A stretch of 64,000 bases of DNA from Hydrogenophaga borbori (GTDB lineage: Bacteria; Pseudomonadota; Gammaproteobacteria; Burkholderiales; Burkholderiaceae_C), in the NCBI RefSeq assembly GCF_003417535.1, contig NZ_QVLS01000011.1, positions 124,001-188,000 on the forward strand. Reading direction: 5' to 3'. Below, piece after piece: positions 1 through 6,516 of this stretch. How positions within the stretch are numbered: position 1 is the stretch's first letter; each line of letters begins with the position of its first letter. The position numbers and the translations under genes are program-made. The notes under the pieces are model-generated. The model did no database searches. It was not told the DNA's origin and saw only the letters and a program-made list of their open reading frames with translations.

Positions 1-1
1 G

Positions 2-277
2 CAGCGGCAACTGCACGGCATGGGCCCCGGCGCCTGGTTCGCGGTGGTGTACCTGGCGCTGGCCGCCACGCTGCTGGCCTACAGCCTGTGGACGCGGCTG
101 TTGCAACGCCACGCGGCCACGCGGGTCACGCCGTTTTCTCTGCTGGTGCCGGTGGTGGGGCTGTGGGCCGCCTGGGTGGCGTACGGCGAGGCGCCGCTGG
201 GGCTGCAGTGGCTGGGAACGGGGGCGGTGCTGCTGGGCTTGGTGGTGAATCAGGTGGGGGGACGGCGGGCGGGGTGA
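2..277 (+). CDS. EamA/DMT-family permease, C-terminal end (partial)
   Basis: The reading frame is open from the window edge, so the gene starts upstream; only about 91 residues are visible. The segment holds three very hydrophobic stretches (AWFAVVYLALAATLLAYSLW, TPFSLLVPVVGLWAAWVAYG and a last one around LGTGAVLLGLVVNQV). The ALAATLLAYSLWTRLL and PFSLLVPVVGLWAAW pattern is that of the second EamA repeat of drug/metabolite exporters such as EamA. It would be an inner-membrane exporter of small metabolites; the substrate cannot be told. Its 3' end overlaps the converging gene on the other strand by 28 bases. Confidence 0.8.
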   Translation, partial: QRQLHGMGPGAWFAVVYLALAATLLAYSLWTRLLQRHAATRVTPFSLLVPVVGLWAAWVAYGEAPLGLQWLGTGAVLLGLVVNQVGGRRAG

Positions 278-735
278 TCGGCTGATCCTGGTCCTGCAGG
301 GCGCGCGCGAACCGCTTCATACAGCAGGCGCCGGCCGGCGGCCTCGCCCACGGGCAGCAGATCGATGTTGCGCAGTTGCGGGTCGGTGCCCAGCTGGAGC
401 AGCAAGGGGCCGAGGGCCGGTGACTCGCCCGGTGCGGGCGCCCACAGCGCGCCGATCCACTCCAGGGCCCAACTGGGGCCCGCCTCGCGGCGCCGGCCCA
501 GGCGCGCGATGCCGCTGAGGTCCGCGACGGGTATGCGGGCCAGCAGGTCCAGCAGCGTCGTGTCCCAGGCCACCAGCGAGGTCTGCGACAACTTGCGGCC
601 ATTGCAGGCGACCTCATGAACCAGCAGGTACCAGGGCCGCTCCAGCGCGAGCGTGATGGCCGGCCAGTGCGTTTGGGGCGGGGCGACCTGGGTGGGGTGG
701 AGGTGCTGGACGAGGCCGGGGGCGGTGATGAACAC
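250..735 (-). CDS. Unrecognised 161-residue protein
   Basis: I do not recognise this family. The open frame continues upstream to 948, but a GTG at 735 preceded by GGGAG at suitable spacing is the best start and leaves a 48-bp divergent promoter gap to the HTH regulator at 784. The product is soluble, with no signal peptide or membrane segment. It is rich in Leu, Ala and Pro, and its C-terminus is basic and Pro-rich (ending ARRPPT) where it overlaps the end of the EamA gene. The divergent layout suggests the double-HTH protein may control it, but that is inference. The coding claim rests on frame length, start context and protein-like composition. Confidence 0.5.
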   Translation of the reverse strand: MFITAPGLVQHLHPTQVAPPQTHWPAITLALERPWYLLVHEVACNGRKLSQTSLVAWDTTLLDLLARIPVADLSGIARLGRRREAGPSWALEWIGALWAPAPGESPALGPLLLQLGTDPQLRNIDLLPVGEAAGRRLLYEAVRARPAGPGSADHPARRPPT

Positions 736-783
736 GGTGGGACTCCCAAAAATCCGACCGCAAATTGTGCCGCAAACTAGCAC

Positions 784-1275
784 ATGGCCTGTGTTCGGTG
801 CCACCCTTTTTTGGTGCCTGAACAAGCCTCTGACTCCCAGCTCCTTCTTGCCCAGTTGGCGGCGAACCTTCGCGCGCTTCGAGCCAAGGACAACTGGACT
901 GCCAGCGCGCTGGCGGAGCAAGCGCACATCAGTCGGCGAATGCTTCAACTGTTGGAGCAGGGGGGCGTCAACGTCTCATTGGGTGCGGTGAACAAGCTGG
1001 CGCGGGCCCTGGGCGTCACAACGGGTTCACTGCTCGGGAAAAGGCCCATGGCCCGACAGGACGGTGCTGCCTTGATCGAGCAGGTTCTGGCAACGAACCT
1101 CGTCTCGGCGAGAAGGCGGTTGAACCTGACCCAGGAAACCCTGGCTCAGCAATCCGGCATCAGCAGAGCCGTCATCGCGCACATCGAACGACAGGCGCGC
1201 AACCCATCGCTTCACACCTTGGCGAGGCTGGCGGCTGCGCTCGATCTATCGCTTGAGGCCTTGTTGAGCCAATAG
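784..1275 (+). CDS. Double-XRE helix-turn-helix transcriptional regulator
   Basis: The 163-residue product carries two Cro/C1-type HTH domains in tandem. The first is at about residues 22-83 (ANLRALRAKDNWTASALAEQ ... KLARALGVTTGSLL), the second at about 101-161 (SARRRLNLTQETLAQQSGIS ... LAAALDLSLEALL). The second is a textbook XRE domain (R..LTQE.LA...GIS...I...E). The first is more divergent. Two DNA-binding folds in one chain without a ligand domain suggest a compact repressor binding an extended site. The ATG at 784 is used here; a GTG at 814 is a possible alternative. It is transcribed away from the gene at 250-735 and ends 132 bp before the outermost attC of the integron, so it is outside the cassette array. 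Confidence 0.8.
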   Translation: MACVRCHPFLVPEQASDSQLLLAQLAANLRALRAKDNWTASALAEQAHISRRMLQLLEQGGVNVSLGAVNKLARALGVTTGSLLGKRPMARQDGAALIEQVLATNLVSARRRLNLTQETLAQQSGISRAVIAHIERQARNPSLHTLARLAAALDLSLEALLSQ

Positions 1276-1406
1276 ATCGGGCTGGGTCGAACGGGTTGTA
1301 CTGATTGGCCGAGAGTCGGATTTGCAGCGATCTCGGACACTGGCCCTCAATGACAGAACGGCTGATCACGGCCAGGAGCGGCCGGATGGCCAAGTGGAAA
1401 GCAGTC

Positions 1407-1466
1407 GCTCAACGTTCGAGCTGAGCGGATGGCCGCGTTAGGCCGCTCTCGAGCGAGGGGTTAGGC
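1407..1466 (-). repeat. attC site of the last (HEPN) cassette
   Basis: The site is 60 bp. Read on the minus strand, R'' is GCCTAAC (1466-1460), next to the gene's stop codon at 1468-1470. R' is GTTGAGC (1413-1407), at the outer end of the array. The inner bases fold through CGAG-CTGAGCGG against CCGCTC-TCGAG. It is the shortest attC here. No further core sites were seen to its left, so this is the array end. Confidence 0.8.
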
Positions 1467-1467
1467 G

Positions 1468-2038
1468 TCACTCCCCCGGGGCGAGTTCTTTCGTGGCCGC
1501 CGCCACCGCAGCAATGCGGCGACTGTGCCGAACCGAGAGCGCAATGGCGGCGAACCTTGCAAAGTTCTCCAGCACTTCGATAGGCGCGAGAGCATCCAAG
1601 TCTCCCCGGTGCCCAAATCGCAGGAGTCGTGAGAACGTTTGACACGCAAGAAGGGCTGCAGCGTCATCAGCAGTGACCGCGGCGTCACTCTGGTGCGACA
1701 AGCGGTTCCGGATACGGTTCATCGCTCGTATTCCTGACACAGCGGCGGCCACATCAGGGTCACCCGGGTTCAGGAGTTCGATCTTTTTGAGCGAAGGTCA
1801 ACCTTGCCTTCTCGACCGGTCCGAGTGCTGGGTTCGCGCGTTGCAGGTTCTCTGTCATGAAGCGCTCGACAAAAAGATGCGCTCTAAGTATTCGACCGAT
1901 AGCGTCGGTGTCTTGGTTCCAACGGCGCTGTACTTCGTTGACCTCTTCGGTCGCAAGTCTTTCGTACTCGGCTTGTCCGCCAAGCAGCTCCGCGGCGCGA
2001 TTGAGGATCTGTTGATCGAGGTCGGGAGTGGTGGCCAT
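1468..2038 (-). pseudogene. HEPN-like cassette protein, disrupted by a one-base frameshift
   Basis: Two adjacent frames make one protein of about 190 residues. The first runs from ATG at 2038 and stops at 1760; the second continues the homologous-looking chain to 1468. The break lies in a run of five A (minus strand, about 1784-1788). With four A the frame reads through as ...LTFAQ-KIELLNPGDPDV... into AAVSGIRAMNRIRNRLSHQ. The sequence RNRLSH fits the R-x4-H motif of HEPN proteins, many of which are RNases in toxin-antitoxin or phage-defence systems; the function is inference. The ATG lies only 12 bases into the cassette (TTAGGC then GTCACG), so there is no Shine-Dalgarno leader. A sequencing error in the homopolymer, a true null mutation or slippage translation would all explain the shift. 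Confidence 0.7.
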
Positions 2039-2044
2039 CGTGAC

Positions 2045-2121
2045 GCCTAACGCAGAGTTAACCGGCACGCCGAGGCAAGGTGCCCTGGCCTCGGCGTGTC
2101 CGGTTGAACGACTTGTTAACC
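2045..2121 (-). repeat. attC site of the DUF4062 cassette
   Basis: The site is 77 bp. Minus-strand R'' is GGTTAAC (2121-2115) and contains the TAA stop of the DUF4062 gene. R' is GTTAGGC (2051-2045). Between them, GTTAACCGGCACGCCGAGGC and GCCTCGGCGTGTCCGGTTGAAC form an imperfect long stem with a short loop, as expected for a folded attC substrate. Confidence 0.85.
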
Positions 2122-3246
2122 CTCGCCTTTCGCTTCATCGTCTTCTTCCTCTTCCTCTTCTTCCTCTTCAACCTCGCCCGGCTGAACATCGTCTTCGATT
2201 GGCTCACGGTGGACAGCGCGCAGTTGAACCATTAGGACATCTCCGTACGGCGTGAGCGTCCAGTATGTTCCTCTGTCCGTAACGCTACGCTTCTTGTCGT
2301 TGATTTTGATCAGCCTAAGCGCGCGGAGTTGAATGATGCAAGTGTCGACTTCGCTAGACGCGTGGGAAAAGTCGACGAGACTCTTGTCTTTGAACGGCTT
2401 CTTCTCCTGGTAGACGCGGCGGGCCTCCTGCGTGATGAAGGCCTTGAGTGCACTTCGGAGGACAGCGTCGGTGGCCTCGTTGGTCATCGTCGGAGCGACC
2501 GCGGCGAAGATCTGATTCCAAGTCGGGTTGAGAGAGCCGCGGTATCTGACGTCCTGGTCGTGAGGGTAGCGAGAGTTGCGAGGTCGGGCCGTGAAGGTGA
2601 CAGAGAGGTCGACTCGGTCCGTGCCTTGCGCAAGGCCCTCTGTCCCGGGCGGTGGAACCGTGTCGCGGGCGGTTGAAACAGCCTCTAGTTCTGCGACTCG
2701 ATTGCGTAGCGTCAGGACCTCAACCAAGGTCGCGCCAGTTGGCACCTGATCGGCACGAACCCATCCAACCATTGGTTGGCGCTTGATGATCGCGGTTAGA
2801 CCAACAATGACCTTTGATTTGAGGTCCTCAGCGTTCTTCCAGTAGACGCAAGTGTGGCGCTTCTCTACTTTCTCGCGGAAGGCGGTCAATCGCTTCCAAG
2901 CAGAGGCGTCAGTTTCTGTCTTGTCGCGCGGCAAGTTGTCGGGCTTCTCATGGAGCAACGGAACTACTGGCTTCTTTGTTGCCACGGCATGGTCGTACTC
3001 CTTCTCCGTGTAGCCGATACCAGTCTCATCTAGCGATCCGTATCGCCCGCCAACGATTAATACGTAGTAATCAGAGGCGTCAATGACATCCGTGATGAGT
3101 TGCCATGCAGATGCATCAGTTGCTGGAAAGAGTTCCATTCCAGCTGGCATGTGATCGAGCTCAAGGATGGCCTTCAGCACGCCCTGTCGCTCATCTTTGA
3201 GGTCCGTGAACGTTGAACTGACGAAAACTTGGTAGCGCTTATCCAT
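2116..3246 (-). CDS. DUF4062 domain protein (integron cassette gene)
   Basis: The 376-residue product begins with a DUF4062 domain: RYQVFVSSTFTDLKDER at residues 4-20, followed by ALLELD-like and GGRYGSL segments to about residue 90, and the conserved GYTEKEYDHAV. DUF4062 is a TIR-like Rossmann module found in NTPase and effector proteins, including predicted defence proteins. The middle (about 200-350) is a second uncharacterised domain with a winged-helix feel (VDTCIIQLRALRLIKINDKK ... YWTLTPYGDVLM). The chain ends in a run of Glu/Asp (about residues 354-372). The stop codon TAA lies inside the attC core. Its cassette has a 27-base leader, longer than those of its neighbours. Immune signalling or effector function is possible but not shown. 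Confidence 0.82.
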   Translation of the reverse strand: MDKRYQVFVSSTFTDLKDERQGVLKAILELDHMPAGMELFPATDASAWQLITDVIDASDYYVLIVGGRYGSLDETGIGYTEKEYDHAVATKKPVVPLLHEKPDNLPRDKTETDASAWKRLTAFREKVEKRHTCVYWKNAEDLKSKVIVGLTAIIKRQPMVGWVRADQVPTGATLVEVLTLRNRVAELEAVSTARDTVPPPGTEGLAQGTDRVDLSVTFTARPRNSRYPHDQDVRYRGSLNPTWNQIFAAVAPTMTNEATDAVLRSALKAFITQEARRVYQEKKPFKDKSLVDFSHASSEVDTCIIQLRALRLIKINDKKRSVTDRGTYWTLTPYGDVLMVQLRAVHREPIEDDVQPGEVEEEEEEEEEDDEAKGEG

Positions 3247-3267
3247 GGCAGAGGGGTTGTGTGCGAG

Positions 3268-3344
3268 GCTTAACGTTTGAGATCACCGGATCGCGGAAGC
3301 GGGCTTCGCCCGCTTCCGCGATCCGGTGCAGCGACGGGTTAAGC
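3268..3344 (-). repeat. attC site of the AbiV cassette, with a perfect hairpin
   Basis: The site is 77 bp. Minus-strand R'' is GCTTAAC (3344-3338) and contains the AbiV gene stop codon. R' is GTTAAGC (3274-3268). The centre is a perfect 21-bp inverted repeat (3284-3304 against 3308-3328) with a 3-base loop. Most attC stems keep unpaired extrahelical bases that orient the integrase, so a perfect stem is unusual. Confidence 0.88.
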
Positions 3345-3899
3345 GTCATCGCTCTGAGGCCTGTCCATACGCTCATAGACAAGGGGGTTGGTAAGGCCCT
3401 CCGAGCGCCAGTGAGCACGCAAGCATTCGAAGGCAAACTGCACCAGCGACTTCGCCTCATCTTCACTGATTGCGTCAGCAGGTCGAAGTGTTGCACTGCC
3501 GCGAGCATCCACATACGTTGCCAGGTTCTTCTTGTCGTATGACTTTGAAATCTCTGAATTGGCCTTGAGGAGCCATGCGACGTCTGTATTGCGGATGATG
3601 TCGGCGTCAAGACCGAAAGCATAGAAATGCCCGTTTTGAGATGCAATCTTGGCCTCATGAGACGTGAACCGCCGATTGACCTTCTTCCAATCGATTGGCT
3701 CACCTTGAGCTTGCTTTCCAATAACACCGACGACGATCGGGATCTTGCCCAACTCTTCGAAGCAGAAGTGAGCCAGTAGATAGGCGCGGCTGTACATGCC
3801 GTGCTTTAGGAGCAAATCGGCCTCTCGATGCAGCGCCTCAGCGTTGTCAAATATCGCCAACCGCAGCGCATGCAGGTCGCGCGTCGACATCTTGTCCAT
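3339..3899 (-). CDS. AbiV-family HEPN protein (integron cassette gene)
   Basis: The 186-residue product resembles the AbiV abortive-infection/HEPN family. It has NAEALHREADLLLKHGMYSR and AYLLAHFCFEELGKIPIV in the first 55 residues, then KVNRRFTSHEAKI around residue 75, which supplies an R-x4-H motif (RRFTSH). AbiV of Lactococcus blocks phage development by shutting down translation; that is family knowledge, not shown here. A TTG at 3932 opens a longer frame but lies inside the neighbouring attC. The ATG at 3899 comes 9 bases after the cassette edge, with no ribosome-binding site. The TAA stop is embedded in its own attC. Confidence 0.78.
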   Translation of the reverse strand: MDKMSTRDLHALRLAIFDNAEALHREADLLLKHGMYSRAYLLAHFCFEELGKIPIVVGVIGKQAQGEPIDWKKVNRRFTSHEAKIASQNGHFYAFGLDADIIRNTDVAWLLKANSEISKSYDKKNLATYVDARGSATLRPADAISEDEAKSLVQFAFECLRAHWRSEGLTNPLVYERMDRPQSDDA

Positions 3900-3902
3900 G
3901 AC

Positions 3903-3980
3903 GCCTAACGTTCGACATGAGCGGCGGCGCAAAGGGCGCGCAGCGGCCTTTGCGCCGTCCGCTCGATGGAGGGGTTAGGT
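3903..3980 (-). repeat. attC site of the 157-residue hypothetical cassette
   Basis: The site is 78 bp. Minus-strand R'' is ACCTAAC (3980-3974) and carries the gene's TAA stop. R' is GTTAGGC (3909-3903). The inside pairs GAGCGG with CCGCTC and GGCGCAAAGG with CCTTTGCGCC. The R' side (CCTAACGTTCGACATGAG on the plus strand) nearly matches the attC at 4454-4525. Confidence 0.88.
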
Positions 3981-4448
3981 GTCACGGTTTTCAAGCTCCA
4001 GTAGCCGAGCCAACTCTTGAACCTGCAGGGCGGGAAAGGGATGCTCGGACCATTGCGCAGCGTAGCCACCTTCACCGAGAGTGGCTAGAACGTCTACCGC
4101 AGCCTTGTGCACGGCCTCTGCGAATGTGATCGGTAAACACGTGGTGTGGAACAGCACAGTGCCTTCACTGTCCGGCTTTTCTCCCCACAGTTCTGGGAAT
4201 TCGAGGATCTTGAGCTCGATCTCGTTGATTCGTGGGCTGGTGATGACCCAGCGGTATTCCCCGGGCTCTTCATCAAAGCGGAACGTCACCCGGCTGAACT
4301 GCGACAGCACAGCGGTTGCTGCCAGCACCAAGTAGCGCAAGGCATCGGACAGATACGACGCAGTTACGTTGCACGAGGCGACCTCATCAGCGACCTTGCA
4401 CTCCGACCAGCCGACGCCGGTTACGCGAAAGTCGATCGTGAGTCGCAT
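3975..4448 (-). CDS. Hypothetical 157-residue cassette protein
   Basis: I do not recognise this protein. The ATG at 4448 is chosen because the upstream ATG at 4469 would lie inside the attC; it is 11 bases into the cassette with no Shine-Dalgarno. The product is soluble. It has beta-rich segments (MRLTIDFRVTGVGWSE, SRVTFRFDEEPGEYRWVITS), a helix SDALRYLVLAATAVLSQ, and a second half (PITFAEAVHKAAVDVLATLG ... LQVQELARLLELE). The last helix is acidic and amphipathic. The pattern of N-terminal beta hairpin, helix and EYRW-type strand resembles small immunity-like proteins, but this is only an impression. The stop TAA is part of the attC R'' core. Confidence 0.7.
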   Translation of the reverse strand: MRLTIDFRVTGVGWSECKVADEVASCNVTASYLSDALRYLVLAATAVLSQFSRVTFRFDEEPGEYRWVITSPRINEIELKILEFPELWGEKPDSEGTVLFHTTCLPITFAEAVHKAAVDVLATLGEGGYAAQWSEHPFPALQVQELARLLELENRDT

Positions 4449-4453
4449 GTGAC

Positions 4454-4525
4454 GCCTAACGTTTGACATGAGAGGCGCTTGGAGGCCGAAGGCCGGAAAG
4501 CGTCCTCTCGATGGAAGGGTTAGAA
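4454..4525 (-). repeat. attC site of the HNH cassette
   Basis: The site is 72 bp. Minus-strand R'' is TTCTAAC (4525-4519), two bases after the HNH stop codon. R' is GTTAGGC (4460-4454). GAGAGGCGCTT pairs with AAAGCGTCCTCTC, leaving small bulges. R'' is exactly complementary to the first bases of its own cassette (TTAGAA at 5300-5295), which fixes the cassette's identity and ends. Confidence 0.88.
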
Positions 4526-4526
4526 C

Positions 4527-5279
4527 TCACTGCGGAACGATTGACTGGAGTTCTGAGCTTGCAGGCAACTTGTAGTGCTTGAATAGTTCTCCTACGTTCA
4601 ATCCAATTACCTTGCGAACAGCACCTAAAGAAAAGTTGAGCTCCCGCAGATCGGGGTGATCTGGCGTGGTGTTCATGTAATGGCGACACGCGCGAACGAT
4701 GGAGTCAAGGATGACGTCTAGAGGTGAATCGGGTGCGACCTGCGAACGAAGAGAAGTGAGGGTAGTGCGAAGTTCCTTTAGGGAGTCGGCCACTCGCTTT
4801 GGGTTCTCTTGGTCGTAAGGAAGGTACAGGGCACCTTTGTCTTCGAGGATATGGAGCAGCTTGAGCGCGATTCCTTCGTCTGGCCGATGAGGAAGAAACT
4901 GCAGGACGATTCTCTTTCCGCCCTCCAAGCATTCCTTCATAAGCGCCTCGTGATCGCGCTTCCATTTCCTGAGGTGTTCTGCTGGATAGCTGTGACCATT
5001 GTTTTTGTCGACGAGGTCGGCGCACGCGCCGCACAGCCAGATTGCATTTCCGATTCCTCTGCGCTCTGCCTCAGTCTGCGACATGTCGTATCTTGACCCA
5101 CCGGGACTCGCCGCACATATGTGGGCGGCTTCTCCTGTCTTGATGGACTTGTGTGCAGCCGCGCTGTCGGGGCCGATGGTCACGCGATGGCATGCCGGGT
5201 TGCTACAGATATAGGCAGATCGTTCTGCGATCTTGCTGACCACCTTGTCAGGGAACGAATGTCTGGTGTGTGCAGGCAT
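4527..5279 (-). CDS. HNH endonuclease-like protein (first integron cassette)
   Basis: The 250-residue product has a Cys/His nuclease-like module: C25-x4-C30 (CSNPACH), GEAAHI with H53, then N78-AIWLC83-GAC86-ADLVD and a [12 protein letters not shown] helix. This matches the HNH variant that often sits N-terminal in small defence or mobile-element proteins. The C-terminal half (about residues 125-250) is helical and unrecognised ([16 protein letters not shown] ... [14 protein letters not shown]). The frame is open to 5471, but upstream codons cross the attI region, so ATG at 5279 is used. As first cassette it would see the strongest transcription from any Pc promoter. DNA cleavage is predicted from the motif only. 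Confidence 0.8.
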   Translation of the reverse strand: MPAHTRHSFPDKVVSKIAERSAYICSNPACHRVTIGPDSAAAHKSIKTGEAAHICAASPGGSRYDMSQTEAERRGIGNAIWLCGACADLVDKNNGHSYPAEHLRKWKRDHEALMKECLEGGKRIVLQFLPHRPDEGIALKLLHILEDKGALYLPYDQENPKRVADSLKELRTTLTSLRSQVAPDSPLDVILDSIVRACRHYMNTTPDHPDLRELNFSLGAVRKVIGLNVGELFKHYKLPASSELQSIVPQ

Positions 5280-5294
5280 GAGGTGGTTCGTGAG

Positions 5295-5415
5295 TTCTAA
5301 CTCGTGGTTTATCCGACCGAACACCGGATACCCACAACCGCGGTCGTTAAACAAAGTCGCATGGCACCCAAAAAAGGTGTTTGAAATCAATCCTGTAGCG
5401 CAGCATACTGGATGC
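5295..5415 (-). other. attI-side junction and integrase leader region
   Basis: The first cassette joins the platform at a core reading GTTAGAA on the minus strand (5301-5295); its TTAGAA belongs to the cassette and the G to attI. The roughly 115 bp up to the integrase ATG at 5416 should hold attI, the integrase promoter and any cassette promoter. I see no convincing -35/-10 pair for the cassettes. The limits of attI cannot be fixed by eye. Confidence 0.6.
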
Positions 5416-5544
5416 ATGAACAGGCATAACAGATCCGACAAACCTGACTGGGTACCTCCCCGGTCCGTCAAGCTGCTCGATCAGGTGCACGAAAGGGTTC
5501 GCTACCTACATTACAGCCTACAAACCGAGAAGGCTTATGTCTAG
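5416..5544 (+). pseudogene. intI: Integron integrase, N-terminal fragment
   Basis: Forty-two codons from ATG at 5416 encode a sequence whose part [20 protein letters not shown] followed by SLQTEKAYV is nearly the same as the start of class-1-like integron integrases (there [25 protein letters not shown].AYV). Homology ends exactly at the AYV codons, where a TAG stop follows, and no later integrase motif (catalytic Arg boxes or Tyr) is found in the next 470 bp. Intact IntI proteins have about 320-340 residues. A deletion or insertion therefore removed nearly the whole gene. The orientation, facing away from the cassettes, is canonical. Confidence 0.9.
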
Positions 5545-6017
5545 CTGCCGGTGGCACGGCCAGCCCGCTGGATGCAATGGCATTTGAGAACTGAAGGTCC
5601 GATTTCCGGAGCGTGGGGGAAGGACTGGTCGGGGTCGGGAGCGGCTACTGGTGCGGCAACTCCCGATTGACCGCACCCAGTCTCAAACCGACATTCACCT
5701 TCTCGGCTCAGGGCCACCCATCATCCCCAGAAGTCAGTGCAATGCCTATGTCGCGGGGGCGCTGGACGACTGCGACACCGTCGAAACCGCGTCGCCCCAT
5801 CGCGACCTCCGACCTCCTGCGGAACGAGCGGACCTCACCTCAAGGAATCCGCGGCGGTCGTTCATCCGGCGTGTTCAGCGTCCACGACGGTCCGCGATGG
5901 CAGGGGATCGCTGGCCAGTGGCAAAGCCTTGTCGATTTGTCGGTCTGTCGCCCGTCGTAGGGATGGGGGTGTTCTCTGCCGAGGGCGCCGACCCGACAAC
6001 CCAACAGGAGTGAACCA
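5545..6017. other. Gene-poor scar after the integrase fragment
   Basis: These 473 bp hold several overlapping short open frames in both directions, but none has a ribosome-binding site with protein-like composition. I see no integrase remnant, attC core pair, inverted terminal repeats or transposase motif. The last 40 bp contain the leader of the DUF1428 gene (ACAGGAGTGAACCA before its ATG). Confidence 0.5.
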
Positions 6018-6386
6018 ATGTCTTACATCGATGGTTTCGTCATTGCCGTTCCCACAGCCAACAAGCAGAAGTTCATCGAGCACGCGCGTCAGCTCGACCC
6101 GATCTTCCTCGAGCTGGGGGCCATCCGTGTGATCGAGGGTTGGGGCGACGACGTGCCCGACGGCAAACTCACCGATTTCCGCCGTGCCGTGCAGGCAAAG
6201 GCCGACGAGACCGTGGCGTTCTCGTGGGTCGAATGGCCGGACAAGGCCACTCGCGACGCGGGGATGAAGAAGATGATGGAAGACCCGCGCATGGACCCGT
6301 CGGCACCGGGCAACCCGCCCATGCCGTTTGACGGCAAGCGAATGATCTTCGGCGGCTTCGAGCAGGTGGTCGAAGTGAAGGCTTGA
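6018..6386 (+). CDS. DUF1428 family protein (YbaA-like)
   Basis: The 122-residue product matches the DUF1428/COG5507 family throughout: MSYIDGFVIAVPT at the start, FLELGAIRVIEGWGDDVPDG in the middle, then SWVEWPDKATRDAG and a MPFDGKRMIFGGFEQVVEV end. These are small dimeric alpha-beta barrel proteins of unknown function, with E. coli YbaA as the named member. Length is normal for the family. An AGGAG lies at good distance before the ATG. It stands alone between the integron scar and the SDR gene on the other strand. Confidence 0.9.
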   Translation: MSYIDGFVIAVPTANKQKFIEHARQLDPIFLELGAIRVIEGWGDDVPDGKLTDFRRAVQAKADETVAFSWVEWPDKATRDAGMKKMMEDPRMDPSAPGNPPMPFDGKRMIFGGFEQVVEVKA

Positions 6387-6516
6387 CGGGGGCGGCGGCG
6401 GCGCGCCGCCCGCGCGCGCCGATCAGCGCGAGGCCAGGCCCAGAACTTGCGCGCCGCTTCCTGCAGGAAGGCGGTGGACGAGACCAGCACCCCGCCGCCC
6501 ATGGCGATGCAAGCGC

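Larger units (their letters stand above)
1407..5544. mobile_element. Relic integron: truncated intI, attI junction and five cassettes
   Basis: The layout is that of an integron. A fragment of an integrase gene (plus strand, 5416-5544) points right, and five single-gene cassettes on the minus strand run left from its 5' side. Each gene is followed by an attC site bounded by RYYYAAC and GTTRRRY core sites. Cassette limits by the G/TT crossover rule are 4460-5300, 3909-4459, 3274-3908, 2051-3273 and 1413-2050. A strong internal check is that the first cassette begins TTAGAA and its own R'' core is TTCTAAC, an exact complement. The last cassette likewise begins TTAGGC with R'' GCCTAAC. The attC sites resemble each other (most share a CCTAACGTTYGA-like R' side), as in sedentary chromosomal integrons. 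With only 42 integrase codons left, the platform can no longer integrate by itself. Confidence 0.88.

Noticed and set aside
3284..3328. The perfect hairpin read as a Rho-independent terminator
   Set aside because: No T-run follows on either strand, and the flanking core sites identify it as an attC stem.
1407..4525. The five inverted-repeat units read as a CRISPR array or REP elements
   Set aside because: They differ in sequence and length, are 0.5-1.2 kb apart, and each has integron core sites next to a gene stop.
5280..5471. A longer start for the HNH gene at 5471
   Set aside because: The extra 64 codons cross the attI junction and the integrase start, so they cannot belong to the cassette.
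5651..6013. A 120-codon frame after the integrase fragment
   Set aside because: It has no ribosome-binding site, low-complexity Arg/Pro/Thr composition, and competing overlapping frames of similar length.
6387..6516. A protein-like remnant on the minus strand (around VLVSSTAFLQEAARKFWAW)
   Set aside because: It is too short to place in a family, with no start signal; possibly a gene fragment but not supportable.
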